From Cycas panzhihuaensis (taxonomy: Eukaryota > Cycadophyta), in the NCBI GenBank assembly GCA_023213395.1, contig CM041465.1, positions 240,195,741 through 240,259,740 of the forward strand: DNA of 64,000 nucleotides. Reading direction: 5' to 3'. Below the pieces are notes generated by a model. It did no database searches and had not been told where the DNA came from. It saw nothing but the letters and a program-made list of their open reading frames with translations. Below are positions 33,776 to 45,000 of this stretch, one piece after another. Each line of letters opens with the position of its first letter. Position 1 is the first letter of the stretch. Position numbers and translations under genes: made by a program.

Positions 33776-34574
33776 TCGCTTGCCTGTTCCTCATGGAACC
33801 CGCGTCCCGTGAGCTCTTGGGAACCTCTGTCTTCCTATTTTGGGCATTCCCCAAATTAGGACGACGCTGTGGAGTATCGTTACTCCCCTTGTCCATGCTT
33901 GGCGTTTCCTTTGCACATTCCGTTATGCTCCTTCGTGGACATGTATGTCGCCCCATCCTCTAACCTCACACCTCTCGATCGCCTCTACTCACGGTGGATG
34001 TGTGTGCTCCTGTTAGACATATGGCCATACATGGAAGGAAACACTGCGTGATACTTTCAATAAGATATCTACAACAAAAAATCTACATATCTACACATTT
34101 GCATTTCTAAAACAAACAAATACTTACAGCATATGAACATTTACAACATACAAAAATCATTCATTTACGAAAATAAATCATGCATGCTACCTCTATCATA
34201 CATGATACACACCATTTCATGTGGAGGCTTGTCTGGCCAGCCCGTGCCCAAGTCTCCGGTTGCTGTCGGTTAGATATGCTTGCTCTCTTCACGGATGCCC
34301 TCTTACTTCACGTTGCACCTGGCAACGGGCATCCTGCTTTACCGCCACTTTCGCCAGGCCGATGATTAGACGACGCGTAGGCAGCCCCTACGTTGTCCTC
34401 GTCTCTGTCTCCCTTGTCCACGCGTTCCGCCACGACACTTGCCTACGCCCCTGGATCACGTCTTTGCTCTTGATTGTTCTTATATATATATATATGCATG
34501 TGCTACTCATGTTTCTTGATTGTCAGCATTCGCCATCACATTACGCTCTCGAGCAGTGAGGCTCACGCCATAAG
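33776..34574 (+). other. Element C 3' region, deletion remnant
   Basis: 33780-34060 is colinear with D 60660-60930 and, in reverse, with B 10800-10975. An A/T-rich stretch to about 34215 matches the accessory-gene 3' flank. From about 34225 it matches the 3' end of A. The join near 34215-34230 marks the deletion that removed the accessory gene and extra RNase H. The tract before the LTR (GCCATAAG) has lost its purine run. Confidence 0.7.
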
Positions 34575-37100
34575 TGTTTCCCGGCTATCGGGAATGGACT
34601 TGCGACACATCGACACAGGTTTGTGCAGGTATATGCCTTTACTTTGCTTACTTATGATCGCTGCAGTAATTGGGAATGGTTTGATTGACATGTGCCTGTC
34701 CATATGCACTGCTCGATTGCTTGTTCATTATGCATATGCCTAACGGCACCTTTTAGCCTATGACGACTCACAGCGGGGGCATTCATCAGCGAATGCGACA
34801 CCCCGTATGGCGTACAACCACCCACGACGTCTCCATGGTCTTTCGGGATTCTTTTGCCAGCCTGCTTATGCGTGTTACCAAGGCCGCTTATGTTGCAAAC
34901 CCTTTCTAAGCCTGGTTTAACCCTTAGTTAGGTCTTTTTGCACCGTTGGAGCGCATGCCCATGACCTAAAACTGCTCTTGACTAATGTATTTTGAGTTTA
35001 ACTTATGATTTTACCTTAAAGACCTGATTTCTTGCTTTAATTTTCTGTTTTTTGGGTTTTGGTTCATCATGCAGTAAATTAAGCGATCATGGAGTTCAAG
35101 CATACCGGCATCATGATAAACTTAGCTGATCGCTAAATTTATCGCAGACGATCGCTTAAAATTTAAAAAGAAACACGCGATGCTGCCGCGATTTTTCATG
35201 AATCGCCGTGGCTCTAACGGTTGGAGGCGCCCGAGGGCCCCCAACGTTCACTTGCTTCACTCAAGACATAAAAACCATTTTTTCATTCATTGGCTTCATT
35301 CTTCACCTCACTTTCAAGTTTCCTAGAGCATTTTTCTTCAAAAAGAGGCAAAGAACAAAACAAAGGATAAGAGACATCCTCCCACACTGTGGATCGAGGT
35401 ACAAAGGGTCGCTATTCTTGGAGTTGCAGGCTATCACGCCTCACAGAGTCTGCTCTAAGCACTCTTCCTCTTCATACATTCTCAAGGCTTTCAAGAGGAT
35501 TTTTCACCAAGAAAGACCATTGCAAGGAGCCATTTCCAAGCTTTTGGCTTGCATGAGGTTCCACTACCTTATTCTCTTGCAAGGGACATGCAACAACACC
35601 TCATAGGCATTGGTTGGACCGCCGCACCAAGCTTCCAAGGACCTACATGCTCTCATTTCTCATCATTGGAGGTATTTGGTGTCCCTTGTTAAGTGCTTTT
35701 TGCTTATTTCTTCATTGCTTACTTGCAAATCTTTTCCTCTCTTTGTGCATGTATTTCCTTGAGTTTCCCTTAGCCATTTGATGCAATAACCGTAGCGGTT
35801 GTGGCCCATTGAGTGTTGCCCTAGGCTAGGCCTAGTTTCTCACTTGCCCCCTAAACCCATCCTTTTCCTCCAACCCTTCTCTTCGCCATTTCTGGGCAAG
35901 CCTAAGATAAAGGGTTACACGAGGGTTAGAGGGAGATAGTGGTTCCCCCAAAGGCCGTCCCACTCCCCAAGGGTTCTGTCCCTTATCCTCTCCCTTTATC
36001 TCCCGCTTTGCTTAGGAAACGGGCTAGAGAAGCTTTGGAGAGCTCGGTTTGAATACCCGTCTTGGTATAGGCTATCCGCTGCTACACGACCCGGCCCCTG
36101 TTACATGCTAGCATCGCTCCCTTATATCCTGTGGAGACCTCTCGTGGGTGAGTTAGCCATCCCGAGGCTACACTAATCCCGCTTTGGTGCGTTGGTGGTG
36201 TATGTCGATTGCATATGTGTCGTGTGACTTCGTTTCCTTTCATTGCATGTTAGTGCCTAACCGTATCTTCCTAGCTTAGTTTATTTTACTTGCACATATA
36301 TACATACCTTTTGTATCTCGTAGCCTCTCCCTCGAGAGGAAGGTATTCGCTTATTTGCTTAGGAGCGTTGAACAAAGGGGCGATAGGGTCGACCCATCAC
36401 GGCCGATGCTTGTTTGGTACGTTCTCCTTTTGTTTATGTCGCTTTGAGCTTTATTTTCATCGCTTCGCTTTAGTTAGTGTTTATTTGCTTTGGGAGGTAA
36501 GTGATCCCCATCACCGCTTGCAACCGACGCCAGACACGAGGAGGACGACGGAGGAAGCGCAACTGCGGGATCGGACGCTGCCTCAGTCTCAACCGCCGGA
36601 TCTGTATTCTCCGCTCACCTTCCATACTCTTTTTTCGTGTTTTACGCTTTTACACTTGCTTTAGTAGTTAAAGAACATAAGAAAAAGGGAAGAAATAACT
36701 ATTTATTTTGTATTTGCTTTTTACTCGCATTTGCTTTACTTGTACCTTTCTTTGCTATACCCCACAGACATGGTATTTGAGATCCTTTGACCGATCCCTC
36801 CTTAACCGCTCTTGCATATATCTTACCTGCGACACGCTTTGGTTGAGTTACCCTTCGCCGCTTTCTCATTGCCTTGAGAAGTAGCGGCGAAGTTCCTTTT
36901 CCCCTTCCCGCCATCCCAAGGGTAGGAGGGCTCGCCTTGCACGGCCACTCCGGAAGCAACCAGCACCTTGCATCCTGCACTCAAGGCCTCCCGGCCAAGA
37001 CGGACGTCCCGCGAGGTATGATCCTCGTTCTTTAGCCTATTAGCCCTGTGGTTTTGTGTCCTTCCCGCCAGCGCTGGATCATCGCCGTGGAGAGCGCCAC
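34575..37100 (+). repeat. Element C 3' LTR
   Basis: Near-identical to 26776-29307 in CG-poor stretches. Differences concentrate in short indels and swaps at CG/CA/TG words (for example 34669-34675 against 26870-26876). The last bases, GAGCGCCAC, correspond to GAGCGTTTCA of the 5' copy, so the exact end is uncertain by a few bases. Confidence 0.9.
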
Positions 37101-39517
37101 CCGCCTCGCATGCATTGCTTCTCTCGCTGATCATATTACATGTGCTTACAAAGACACTATCACCGTGATTTACTCACAATTGGGGCATTCCTCAGCGAAT
37201 GCTACACCCCATATGACACATAGCCACCCACATCGTCTCCATAACCTCTTGGGATGTTTCAGTCAGTCATGTCTACCCGTTTTATGACATTTTACTCACG
37301 TTGTAGTCTCCTCCAAGTCTGGTTAATCCCTTGGTTGAGACTCACTTTACTGTTTTGGCTACTTGCCCATCATTTAAGTATTCCCCTAGTTGTTTCAAGC
37401 TCAATTTACTCTCAATAATGATTCCAAAACCTTTATTTCTACTGATTTTATCTTTTTTTTGTTGCCAGTCTGGTACCGCTACAAACTCAGTGGTACCGTG
37501 GTCTTTGCCATGGTACCGCTAGGTTTGTTGCGGTGCGACTATTTAAATTTCAAAAAAGAAAATCACACGATAGTTTTCGCTTTTTTTACAGAACTGCCGT
37601 GTGTCTCTTATCGATTCATATCGCCCTGACATCCCTAATGTTCACCTACAGTGAACAGGGGATAAAGGGGGATTTTCCTCCTTATTTTAGGATCTTTTGC
37701 CTATTTTTCTAACTTCTTACTCAAATTTTACATAGAAAGACATATACTACAGTGGCAAAAACCTGCCACAAGGAAGAGGACACTGCTATAAGCTATATTT
37801 GCAGAGACCATTGCTGCCCCATAGCTCTCAACAATAGACTCCACATCTTCCTGCAAGTGATCAAGGTTTCAAGGAAGATTTCTACCAAAAGCTCTTTAAA
37901 GGGACCAACTACCAAGGCCCCAAGCTTACAAAGATATTTTCACACCTCACCCTTAGCAAAAACCTACCACTATTCTTCATCATATACTGGTTATTTCTCT
38001 TGTTTCCTAATAGCAAACTTATGTTTGGTTCTTCCCCCAACAAGGTACTCTCTACTCTTACTTGCAATTTGTGTTATTCTTGTTTCTTTTATGTTTTGGT
38101 GAATAAATTTCTAGTTTGTGTGGCTTTATGTTATTGCACTTGATTAGCACCACTTCCTTTTTCTTTTGAGACATTATTATTTTTCCCAAATCATCCCTCT
38201 CAACCCATTCCTAGTTGGCTATTGCAAAGGGGCAACATAAAGAGGATTTGAGGGAGGCAGGCAAGGTTTCCTCCCCCTTGTTGTCCTTCTCTCCAAGGGT
38301 TCCGTCCCTTGTTCTCTTTCCTTTTACCGCCAGAGCCTTCTTAGGAATTAGGTTAAGGGAATTTGGGGGATTCAGTTTCGGAGCTAAAACTAGCATTGGG
38401 AACCCATTGCCATGCCAGTTCTAGAAATTCCATCTATCAGTGTTAGGCCCTACCTAAGCCCCAAACCTTTCCATTACTCCATCTTTTTTTACTGTTTGCT
38501 ACCCCATGACCCTATTGTGAGCCCGTTCCTTATTTCTGAGTTCTGTGGAGACTATTTGTGGGTGAGTTAGCTATCCCGAGGCTATACTCTTTTCCTTTTT
38601 GGATGTGCTTATGGTGTACATTGGCAAGAGATTTTATTGCATGTTGTCATTTTGCTTTGCTACATATTGATGCTTAGCGTAGATTTATGTAGTTCTATTT
38701 GATTTTAGTACCTATATTCGGTATACTTTGTGGCCCCTCTTCTGAGAGGGAGGTACTCTCCTAACTTACTTACAGGATCTCACATTAGTAGAGCTGCACG
38801 TAGAACAAAACCCATTGTAGGTTGGTTCTATGTTCAGTGTATTCCTTGTTCTTTCACACTTTTTACTTCTTTTCCATTTTTTGCTTTTGCATATTTACGG
38901 GGAGGTAAGTTAGCCCCTCTTCATTTGCTTACGGTAACTATCACCAACCGACATCGCATGCACAATGAGCAGAGTAGAAAGGAGCAGGAGCTAAAGGGAT
39001 GAGCAGCACTCCACCCGGACACCGGATCCAGGTATTCTTCTTATTCCCTACATATCTCTTTTACACCATTGTCTTTTATACATATGCTTGTATAGTTAGG
39101 AATGTATAAAGAATTAAAAAGGGAAAAAGGAATGTGTGTTTACTTTACGTCGTTTCATCCATTAGTTAGCTTAGCTTAGCTAGATTGTTTGCATTGTATT
39201 AGAGATACCCGCGTTGTACCCTCTTTTGGCCTATGCTTAGACATATTTACTTACCTTTCTGTTTCGTTGCCTTCTCATTTTCTTGAGAAGACGCAATGTG
39301 CCAGGCACTTTCTCCTCTTCCTGGCCATCCAAGGGGTAGGAAGGCCTCACTTTGCATGGCTACCTGGAAGCAACCAGGCACCTCTGTAGTCCTAAATCCA
39401 TGCTCTGGCACATGGATGCCCTGCGAGGTGAAGTCCTTATTGTTTAGTTTAATTAGCTTTACACCTTTCATCCCCTTTTGCTAGACGTAGGGACACCACC
39501 CCGTGGTAAGCATTTCA
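37101..39517 (+). repeat. Element A 3' LTR, second piece
   Basis: Resumes at GCATGCATTGCTTCTCT and is colinear with 16874-19281 of the 5' LTR, ending GCATTTCA at 39517. The duplication GTTTC follows at 39518-39522. Contains the GGTACC cores at 37471-37540. Confidence 0.92.
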
Positions 39518-39522
39518 GTTTC

Positions 39523-40531
39523 CTTGCAAAGACGCAGTGTAAGGAGCTACGTAGGATGGTGGAAAGGAAGGGTGAGGAACTGGGTTTTGTCCATATGGAC
39601 TGCCTGTGGGTGGCGCAACCTCATATGGATGTAACAAGTCCACCTCGTAAGCTGGAATATGGTTCCCTTTACCGTGCCCCCAAGGTTGAGAAGTATAACC
39701 TAGGGGTACGTAAAGAGACAAACCATTAGGTTGGTTTTGAGTATACGTGAGAGAGGATCCCATATGACTAGTAGTAGGAGTGTTAGTAGGACCTCTAGAC
39801 CTACTAGGAAATGCATGCACCACATTAGGAAGTGGCATATTGGCTTGACTAAGAATAGGTATGCTAACCCCAAGTTGGGAGAAAGACATACCACAAGAGA
39901 GTCCTGAGAAGTTGGGACCATGATGAGGGATAGAAGGTGCGATAGACGTCCCTAAGGTAGATATAAGGATAGAGCGAGACAGATGTGTAAGTACAAAAGG
40001 GTTACTTTCCATGGGAGGTGTAGGTGTGGATGAAGATGGTGAGATAGGCACAGATGAGGAAGATGCCCCACCATGCAAGACATCTTTAAACCATCTAGGA
40101 CACGATTGAAGATGAGCAACACGAAAGCACTCACTAAGGGCTTCAACCACATCAGCAGGAGGGGTATCTACGTGATCGTAAGAGGTAGATGGGACCTCGA
40201 ATGAAGTAGACCCCTCAAGGCACTCCTCATAAGAATCACCAACTGGGTGGTGTATCTCAAGAGGAGATGGACCCTCTACTACATGAGTAGAGGGATCAAC
40301 AGCAAGTGGGTAATGTTGATCACCTAGATAGTAAATAAGATCATCACCCTCTTGGATGGATCTCAGAATGGATGTGGGGAACTCGTGAGCTCCTGAGGTA
40401 AAGGCATGATAAGCCCAATCTGAAGGGTATCCTTCCATTATCGAATCAAAATCTGACGACGAAAGAAGATGATATGTAGGATCTTCTAACAATAGAGGCA
40501 AACCATATAGGTAATGTGAGAAACGTCGCAT
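39523..40531 (-). pseudogene. Element B gag, N-terminal part
   Basis: Open over about 336 codons on the minus strand, from ATG at 40531 (MRRFSHYLYGLPLLLEDPTY, MEGYPSDWAYHAF) to the insertion point of element A. It is the longest intact gag N-terminus here and fixes the gag start of the family. It is rich in Ser, Pro and Gly with no predicted membrane segment. The segment YVPLGYTSQPWGHGKGNH is shared with A and C. The frame continues at 16738. Confidence 0.85.
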
Positions 40532-40697
40532 ATAAAACTTGCTAAACCATTAGAAGAGGAAAGATAAATGCAAAGTATGTGTTGGGGACTCCCCAACAAA
40601 AGAGATAAGCGGAGAAGACCACTAAAAGGTAATAGTACCAACAGGAAGAGGAATAGGTACTAGCTCCCTTACTGGTAGGTCCCAATATGGTCGCGAG
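40532..40697 (-). promoter_or_regulatory. Element B leader with primer binding site
   Basis: On the minus strand the LTR is followed by CTCGCGACCATATTGGGACC (primer site about 40695-40679) and then AGTAAGGGAGCTAG, which A and C share. The leader is only about 165 nt to the gag ATG. Confidence 0.72.
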
Positions 40698-42916
40698 TGG
40701 TTGCACGTCTATAGGATAATCACTATGCTCAATAGGAGCGATGGTAGTCGATGATGATGTCGAAGGTATGGGCAAAAACCTATAAGCAAAGAGAGCACCA
40801 CTCAGGGTGCCCTGTGTGTCAGAGCATGAGTTTGAGACATGCAAATTGTACCTAACTATCTTAAAGTAGCCCTCAATCCAGAAGAGAGAGTGCATACAGG
40901 GGGGGTAGCCTGGATGATCTTGAGAGGAAGGTCCTCCCACTCTTGGATGGCTAGAAGGGAAAAAGAGGAATCCTCAAGGGGTTTCCCTATGATGGAGAGA
41001 AATGAATATGGATGGAGTAGGTGAAAGCCTACGATGTAAGCGGGTCTCCCCCTGGTTATTTAGCCAAGGTAAATAGAACTAGGAGAGAGGGAGAGAGAGA
41101 GGCACTTAAGCCAATTCTTCCTTTAACAACTAAAGGCAAAAGAAAAAGAGAATAAGTGTTATATATGCAAGCAAGTGATGCTAAACGGAATACACCTAAA
41201 GCGGTATGTTTGGATTGGTAGGAAGAGGAAGAGGATGGGAGGGGGTTCCTACGACATCCTTTTTCTATATATGAATCAAGCATATGATATATAAGTGCAA
41301 ACAATCACTACCATTTAACCTTTTACTTTCATGTGGTCTATTTAGCTAGAACATAGATTTGAATAAAAGCAAAAAAGGGGAAATTATGGGATAAAGAGAT
41401 AGATGTGCATACCCGGGAGGTGTAGCAGTTAACGGAAGACCTCACCCACACATGACGCACATCCTCATACCAACTAGTAGATGTGTAATAAAGATCGACG
41501 CAAAGGTCAAGGGCTTCCTTACCTTCCCCTCGTGGAAAGAAAAAAGCAGAAAAAGGAAGCGAATGGAATGAAAGAAAGGAAAAGAGAATGAGGCATACCT
41601 AGATTTGGAGGCCTTTTCCTTTCACACAAAATCACTTCAACCTGCACATACAAGAATTTATCCCTTCCAAGAAGGGGTTGCAAAGAGAGTTATATATATA
41701 TATACAAGTGTATATGATATATATATCAAATCGTTATATCAAGTTAGAAAAATAACTACTGCAAATGACTCCAATCTTCCCTCAAGCAAACATGAATATC
41801 AAGCAAGAAGGAGCGAAGGGAAGCCTCAAGATGGCCAAACCCTCTGCTAGGTTCTCCATACAGCCGTTTAGCGTAGCAAAGCAAGGACAAATAGTAACTT
41901 ATGACATCTAAGAAAATTAAGGCTAAGTGTAGTAGAGTGTTGGAGAGGTAGAAAGGCGATGGAGTTGCTGCAGGCATCAATTCAGCATACAAACCCCTAC
42001 CAAGGGATACCCAACAACATTAGGGATATCACAGGAGTCTGAATGAGAGGCATGCAGGCCTAGAATTAGTGCAACAAGGGTTGCACATGCTGATGATTCA
42101 GCGCAGGCCTAAAGGTTTACCTTTTCCTAATTAACCCAAGAGAAGCATGGGAGCAGGAGAAGAAAGGTGGGAAGGGGATTGCCCTTTAGGAGTAGGCCTA
42201 AGTGGGATTTCCCTACCTTACTCCCTTCACCCAACCTCTATGGATCTTCTCCTATTACTTCCTTAAGGAAAACTAGCTGAGGAAAGGTGAAAACCTGGAA
42301 ATAACAGGCCAAACTCAATGGAAACCGCATTTGCTATAGTCAAGCATGAAGAAAGCAAGCAAGCAAACTAGGAAATGAGTCTAACATAGAGATAACATAC
42401 CATAAATCTTAAAAAAAGGGTCTAAAGGACATCCTGGGCTAAATATAAGGCAGGTTTTCCCCTGCAACTAGTGGAGAGGAGAGTTCCTGTAGGGATTTAT
42501 AGGAGATATCCCAAGAGGTGGTTGAAAGAGACACTTACTGGGGTGAGTTGGAAGAGAAACACACCCAAACTTGCTTAAGAATACTTAGAGATAAGCTTCC
42601 CACCACGGAGAAGGGCCATTGTAGGCAAATCCTAGGCTAGAGTTGTAGGAAACGCAGTCCTATGGATGCACTTGTGGAAGGAAGAAAGAAGGAAGAAAGA
42701 AGGAGCAGAAATTGTAGCGGGAAATAGTTATGTTAAAGAGTAAAAAATGATCTAAGAGCGGTAAAATAATGATGGTCTTTGGATTTATATCCATCCCAGC
42801 CCTAAACAAGCGAATAGGGTAGGAATAGGGCTAATTTGGATGCGAGACCATGTGGTAATTCTGTAGAAAAAGTGGGAATTGCCATGACAGTTTTTTAAAA
42901 ATAACTTGCAATAGTC

Positions 42917-42960
42917 GCACTGCAGTAAACTTCGCAGTACCGCTAAGTTTACAGTGGTGC
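42917..42960. other. GTACC-centred palindrome in 5' LTR of B
   Basis: Arms GCACTGCAGTAAACTT and AAGTTTACAGTGGTGC around CGCAGTACCGC. Compared with the 3' LTR copy (5900-5943), arm changes include T to C and A to G that sit at paired positions. Confidence 0.75.
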
Positions 42961-43396
42961 AAGACCAAAAATCTAGAATGGCAATAATTTGGGTTCTGGG
43001 AACCTTAGAAGGTGATGTGGCAGGGCTGGGAGGGGTAGGACCTTTTGTCCAGGTGGCTAGGACAGTCCAAAAGGCATATGAACAAGGCCAAAAGGGGCAT
43101 CAAAGGGCTAAAGGTCCCAGAAATGAGGTGATAAAAGCTCAAAATTAGGGCATGAACGGGTCATACAAATCAAATGAAGCCTGAGGCGATGTGAAGGTAG
43201 CATGGAGGGTTGTAAAGTGCTATGGAGGATGCCTACCTTGCTGAAAGGTCAGTCCCACTGGGTTGTCATAGGCTCACAATAAGATAAGCAGCATGACCAG
43301 GCAATAGATGCAAAGTGATCATGCAAATGAAGCAAACAATCATTCAATAAGGCAACACTTCTTTCAACCTTTTCAAAGAAATAGTAGAAGTAATCC

Positions 43397-43718
43397 GACA
43401 TGGCATGAATCACTGGACCTGCACTTGAGAATAGTAATGCTTTGGGAAAAGCGTGATTCATTAAATTAGAGGCGCTAACCGAATAGTTGGAAATGCTGGA
43501 AGCAAGGATCAACGAAGTTTTTCTTCTTGGTGAGGACATGAATGAGGAGGGAACTCTCAAGACTCCGTCCATCTGAACTCTTAAGACCCTGTCCATCTGA
43601 GAGAACACTCTGGAGACAAGACCCAAAGCTATTCATTTAGTTCCTCACAAGCTACTACTCCTCGAAGGGTGAGCGGTCAGAAGAAGTAACCGGCCACCTA
43701 CCTGAAGTAGTCACCAAA
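43397..43718. repeat. Insertion of about 320 bp in the 5' LTR of B
   Basis: Absent from the 3' LTR of B (target near 6365-6378) and from the LTR of D, so it is a gain here. It has an internal inverted repeat (ATGAATCAC 43405-43413, GTGATTCAT near 43455) and a twice-repeated GTCCATCTGA (43567 and 43591). No clear terminal inverted repeats, poly(A) tail or coding frame. Ends are uncertain by about 10 bp. It could be a small DNA element or filler captured during repair. Confidence 0.6.
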
Positions 43719-43784
43719 GGAAGAAGCATACCTGTGCTTACCTGAGTCGACCTATCCGTATCCATTCCTAGTACCTAGGAAAAT

Positions 43785-43940
43785 GACTCCCAAGTTACTT
43801 TATCGGAGATGCAGCTTGTCCATTGTATCAAATATTTTGAAATGGACTAATTCCAGAGATGCCATTGTTTGGTAGCCAGGATACATTTTAGAGGTATGGA
43901 CATGGTTTTCTCTTCATCCAAAATTGGAAGTGTTGTTTGG
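43785..43940 (-). pseudogene. Chromovirus chromodomain, N-terminal part
   Basis: After the integrase the minus strand reads KCILATKQWH, a stop, then SISKYLIQWTSC and DKVTWES, matching the chromodomain pattern ILxxR, LIxW, ATWE. Chromodomains guide integration to heterochromatin. Element B entered within the WE(S) block, and the remainder is at 3680-3613. Confidence 0.82.
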
Positions 43941-45000
43941 GGAGTATGGGTTTTGCTTAGACACTTCTAAAGATAGGAGACATGAAAAAAATTATGGATG
44001 CTTGTGGTGGGGGAAAGGTCGAGAGCATATGCAACTTCACCAATACATTTAAGGACTTTATAGGGGCCATAATATTGAGGGCTAAGTTTCTAGTTCTTAT
44101 GATGGCAAAGGGATTATTTCTTATAAGGTTGGAAACAAAGAAATACTAGATCCCCAATGTTCAAGGAGCGATTAGAGCAGTGCCGATCTGTTAATTGTTT
44201 CATTTGATTTTGGGCCATAGATAGGTTTTGTTTAAAGGTGTGGAGAATTTGGTCCATATACTGTAATTTTTGTTACAATGCTATCGTACAGAGGTTGGTA
44301 GCTAAGGTGTGGTGGGACGATGGGGGATACCCATAGAGAGCAAAAAATGGGGACATTCCAATGGCTAAATGATGTGAGGAGTTATACCAATACTCAACTA
44401 GAGCTATCCATGATGCCCATTTAGAATGGTGGTCAGATGCAAAGCAACATAAGTAAGTCTCCAGAGTTTTGTTAAGGACCTTAGACTAGCCATCAGTCTG
44501 TGGATGGTTTGTAGAACTCATGTTGAATGATGTACCTGATGCATGCAATAACTCTTGCTAAAAGGAGCTAGTGAATTTAGGGTCATGATTACATACAATG
44601 GTAGATGGAAAACTATGCAAATGAAATATTATCTGGATGTAGATGTCAACAATGCATGGGGCTTTATAGGTTGTGTGGATGGGTAAGAAGTGGGCATATT
44701 TTGTCAACTGATCTATGACTACTAAAATTGAGTCAGATCCAGCAGATGGTAATAGGCCCGTTATAAAGTCCATGGCAATATCTTGCCATTTACCTTGTGG
44801 GATGTGCAATGGTTGAAGGAGGCCTAGTTGGGGTTTTGTATCAGCTTTGTTACATTGGCATGTATCACATTCTGAGATAAAGGTAAGGATGGTGGATTTC
44901 ATTTCTAGCCAAAAGAAGTCAGAATGAATCCTATGGTAAGTTTTATCAAAACTAGAGTGGCCACCAAGAGGGGAAGAATGATATTCTAATAAAATCTATA
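43941..45000 (-). pseudogene. Chromovirus integrase with GPY/F motif
   Basis: Zinc region: HSSPLGGHSSFDKTYHRI and ISECDTCQCNKADTKPQ (44870-44830). Core: DIAMDFITGLLPSAGSDSIL and VVIDQLTKYAHFLPIHTTYK, open at 44902-44558. The second catalytic region reads IVCNHDPKFTSSF (the Asp of SDRDP is Asn). The third, near 44500, reads NHPQTDG, stop, SKVLNKTLE, with Lys where Glu is expected. The GPY/F module LSPQYYGPYKVLKCIGEVAY (44091-44032) confirms a chromovirus. Confidence 0.9.

Larger units (their letters stand above)
26776..37100 (+). mobile_element. Element C: non-autonomous Tat-like element, innermost insertion
   Basis: LTRs 26776-29307 and 34575-37100 flank an internal region of 5.3 kb with gag, protease and part of the linker only. 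RT, RNase H, integrase, accessory gene and extra RNase H are all absent. In their place is an eight-unit 85-bp tandem array followed by the conserved 3' segment. Target CCTGC is seen at 26771-26775, with an imperfect CCTCGC at 37104-37109. CG dinucleotides are far more frequent than in the surrounding elements, fitting the youngest insertion. Small indels at CG-rich spots differ between its two LTRs. Confidence 0.9.
16744..39517 (+). mobile_element. Element A: Tat-like retrotransposon lacking the accessory gene
   Basis: 5' LTR 16744-19281. The 3' LTR is split by element C (26649-26775 and 37101-39517). Target duplication GTTTC flanks both ends. Internal order: primer site, gag, protease, linker, RT/RNase H, integrase, extra RNase H (25866-26288) and polypurine tract AAGGGGGCAG (26639-26648). 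Compared with B, the stretch from the integrase C-terminus to just before the RNase H start is gone, taking the accessory gene and hairpin with it. Its own length is about 12.4 kb. Frames have stops, mostly single-base changes. Confidence 0.93.
3681..43784 (-). mobile_element. Element B: large Tat-like retrotransposon with antisense accessory gene
   Basis: LTRs of 2.76 kb (3681-6440) and 3.09 kb (40698-43784) are flanked by the duplication GACTC (3676-3680 and 43785-43789). On the minus strand: primer site, gag (split at 39523/16738 by element A), protease, linker, RT/RNase H, integrase ending at 11098, then a 3.7-kb region holding an antisense gene (7808-10408, plus strand), then a separate RNase H ORF (7269-6862), then the 3' LTR. 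Without element A it is about 17.3 kb. The antisense gene in the long 3' region recalls maize Grande, whose gene 23 is antisense and has its own promoter. All sense frames are damaged. Confidence 0.92.
40698..43784 (-). repeat. Element B 5' LTR
   Basis: Plus-strand ends are TGGTTGCACGTC and CCTAGGAAAAT. On the minus strand the start is a decayed TGTTTCCTAG. It is colinear with 3681-6440 apart from an extra 320 bp (43397-43718). TATA-like site 42783-42789 and 44-bp palindrome 42917-42960 are conserved. GACTC follows at 43785-43789. Confidence 0.92.

Noticed and set aside
36699-37134. Minus-strand frames at the end of the C 3' LTR
   Set aside because: They fall in LTR sequence, are not open in the 5' LTR of C, and show no domain.
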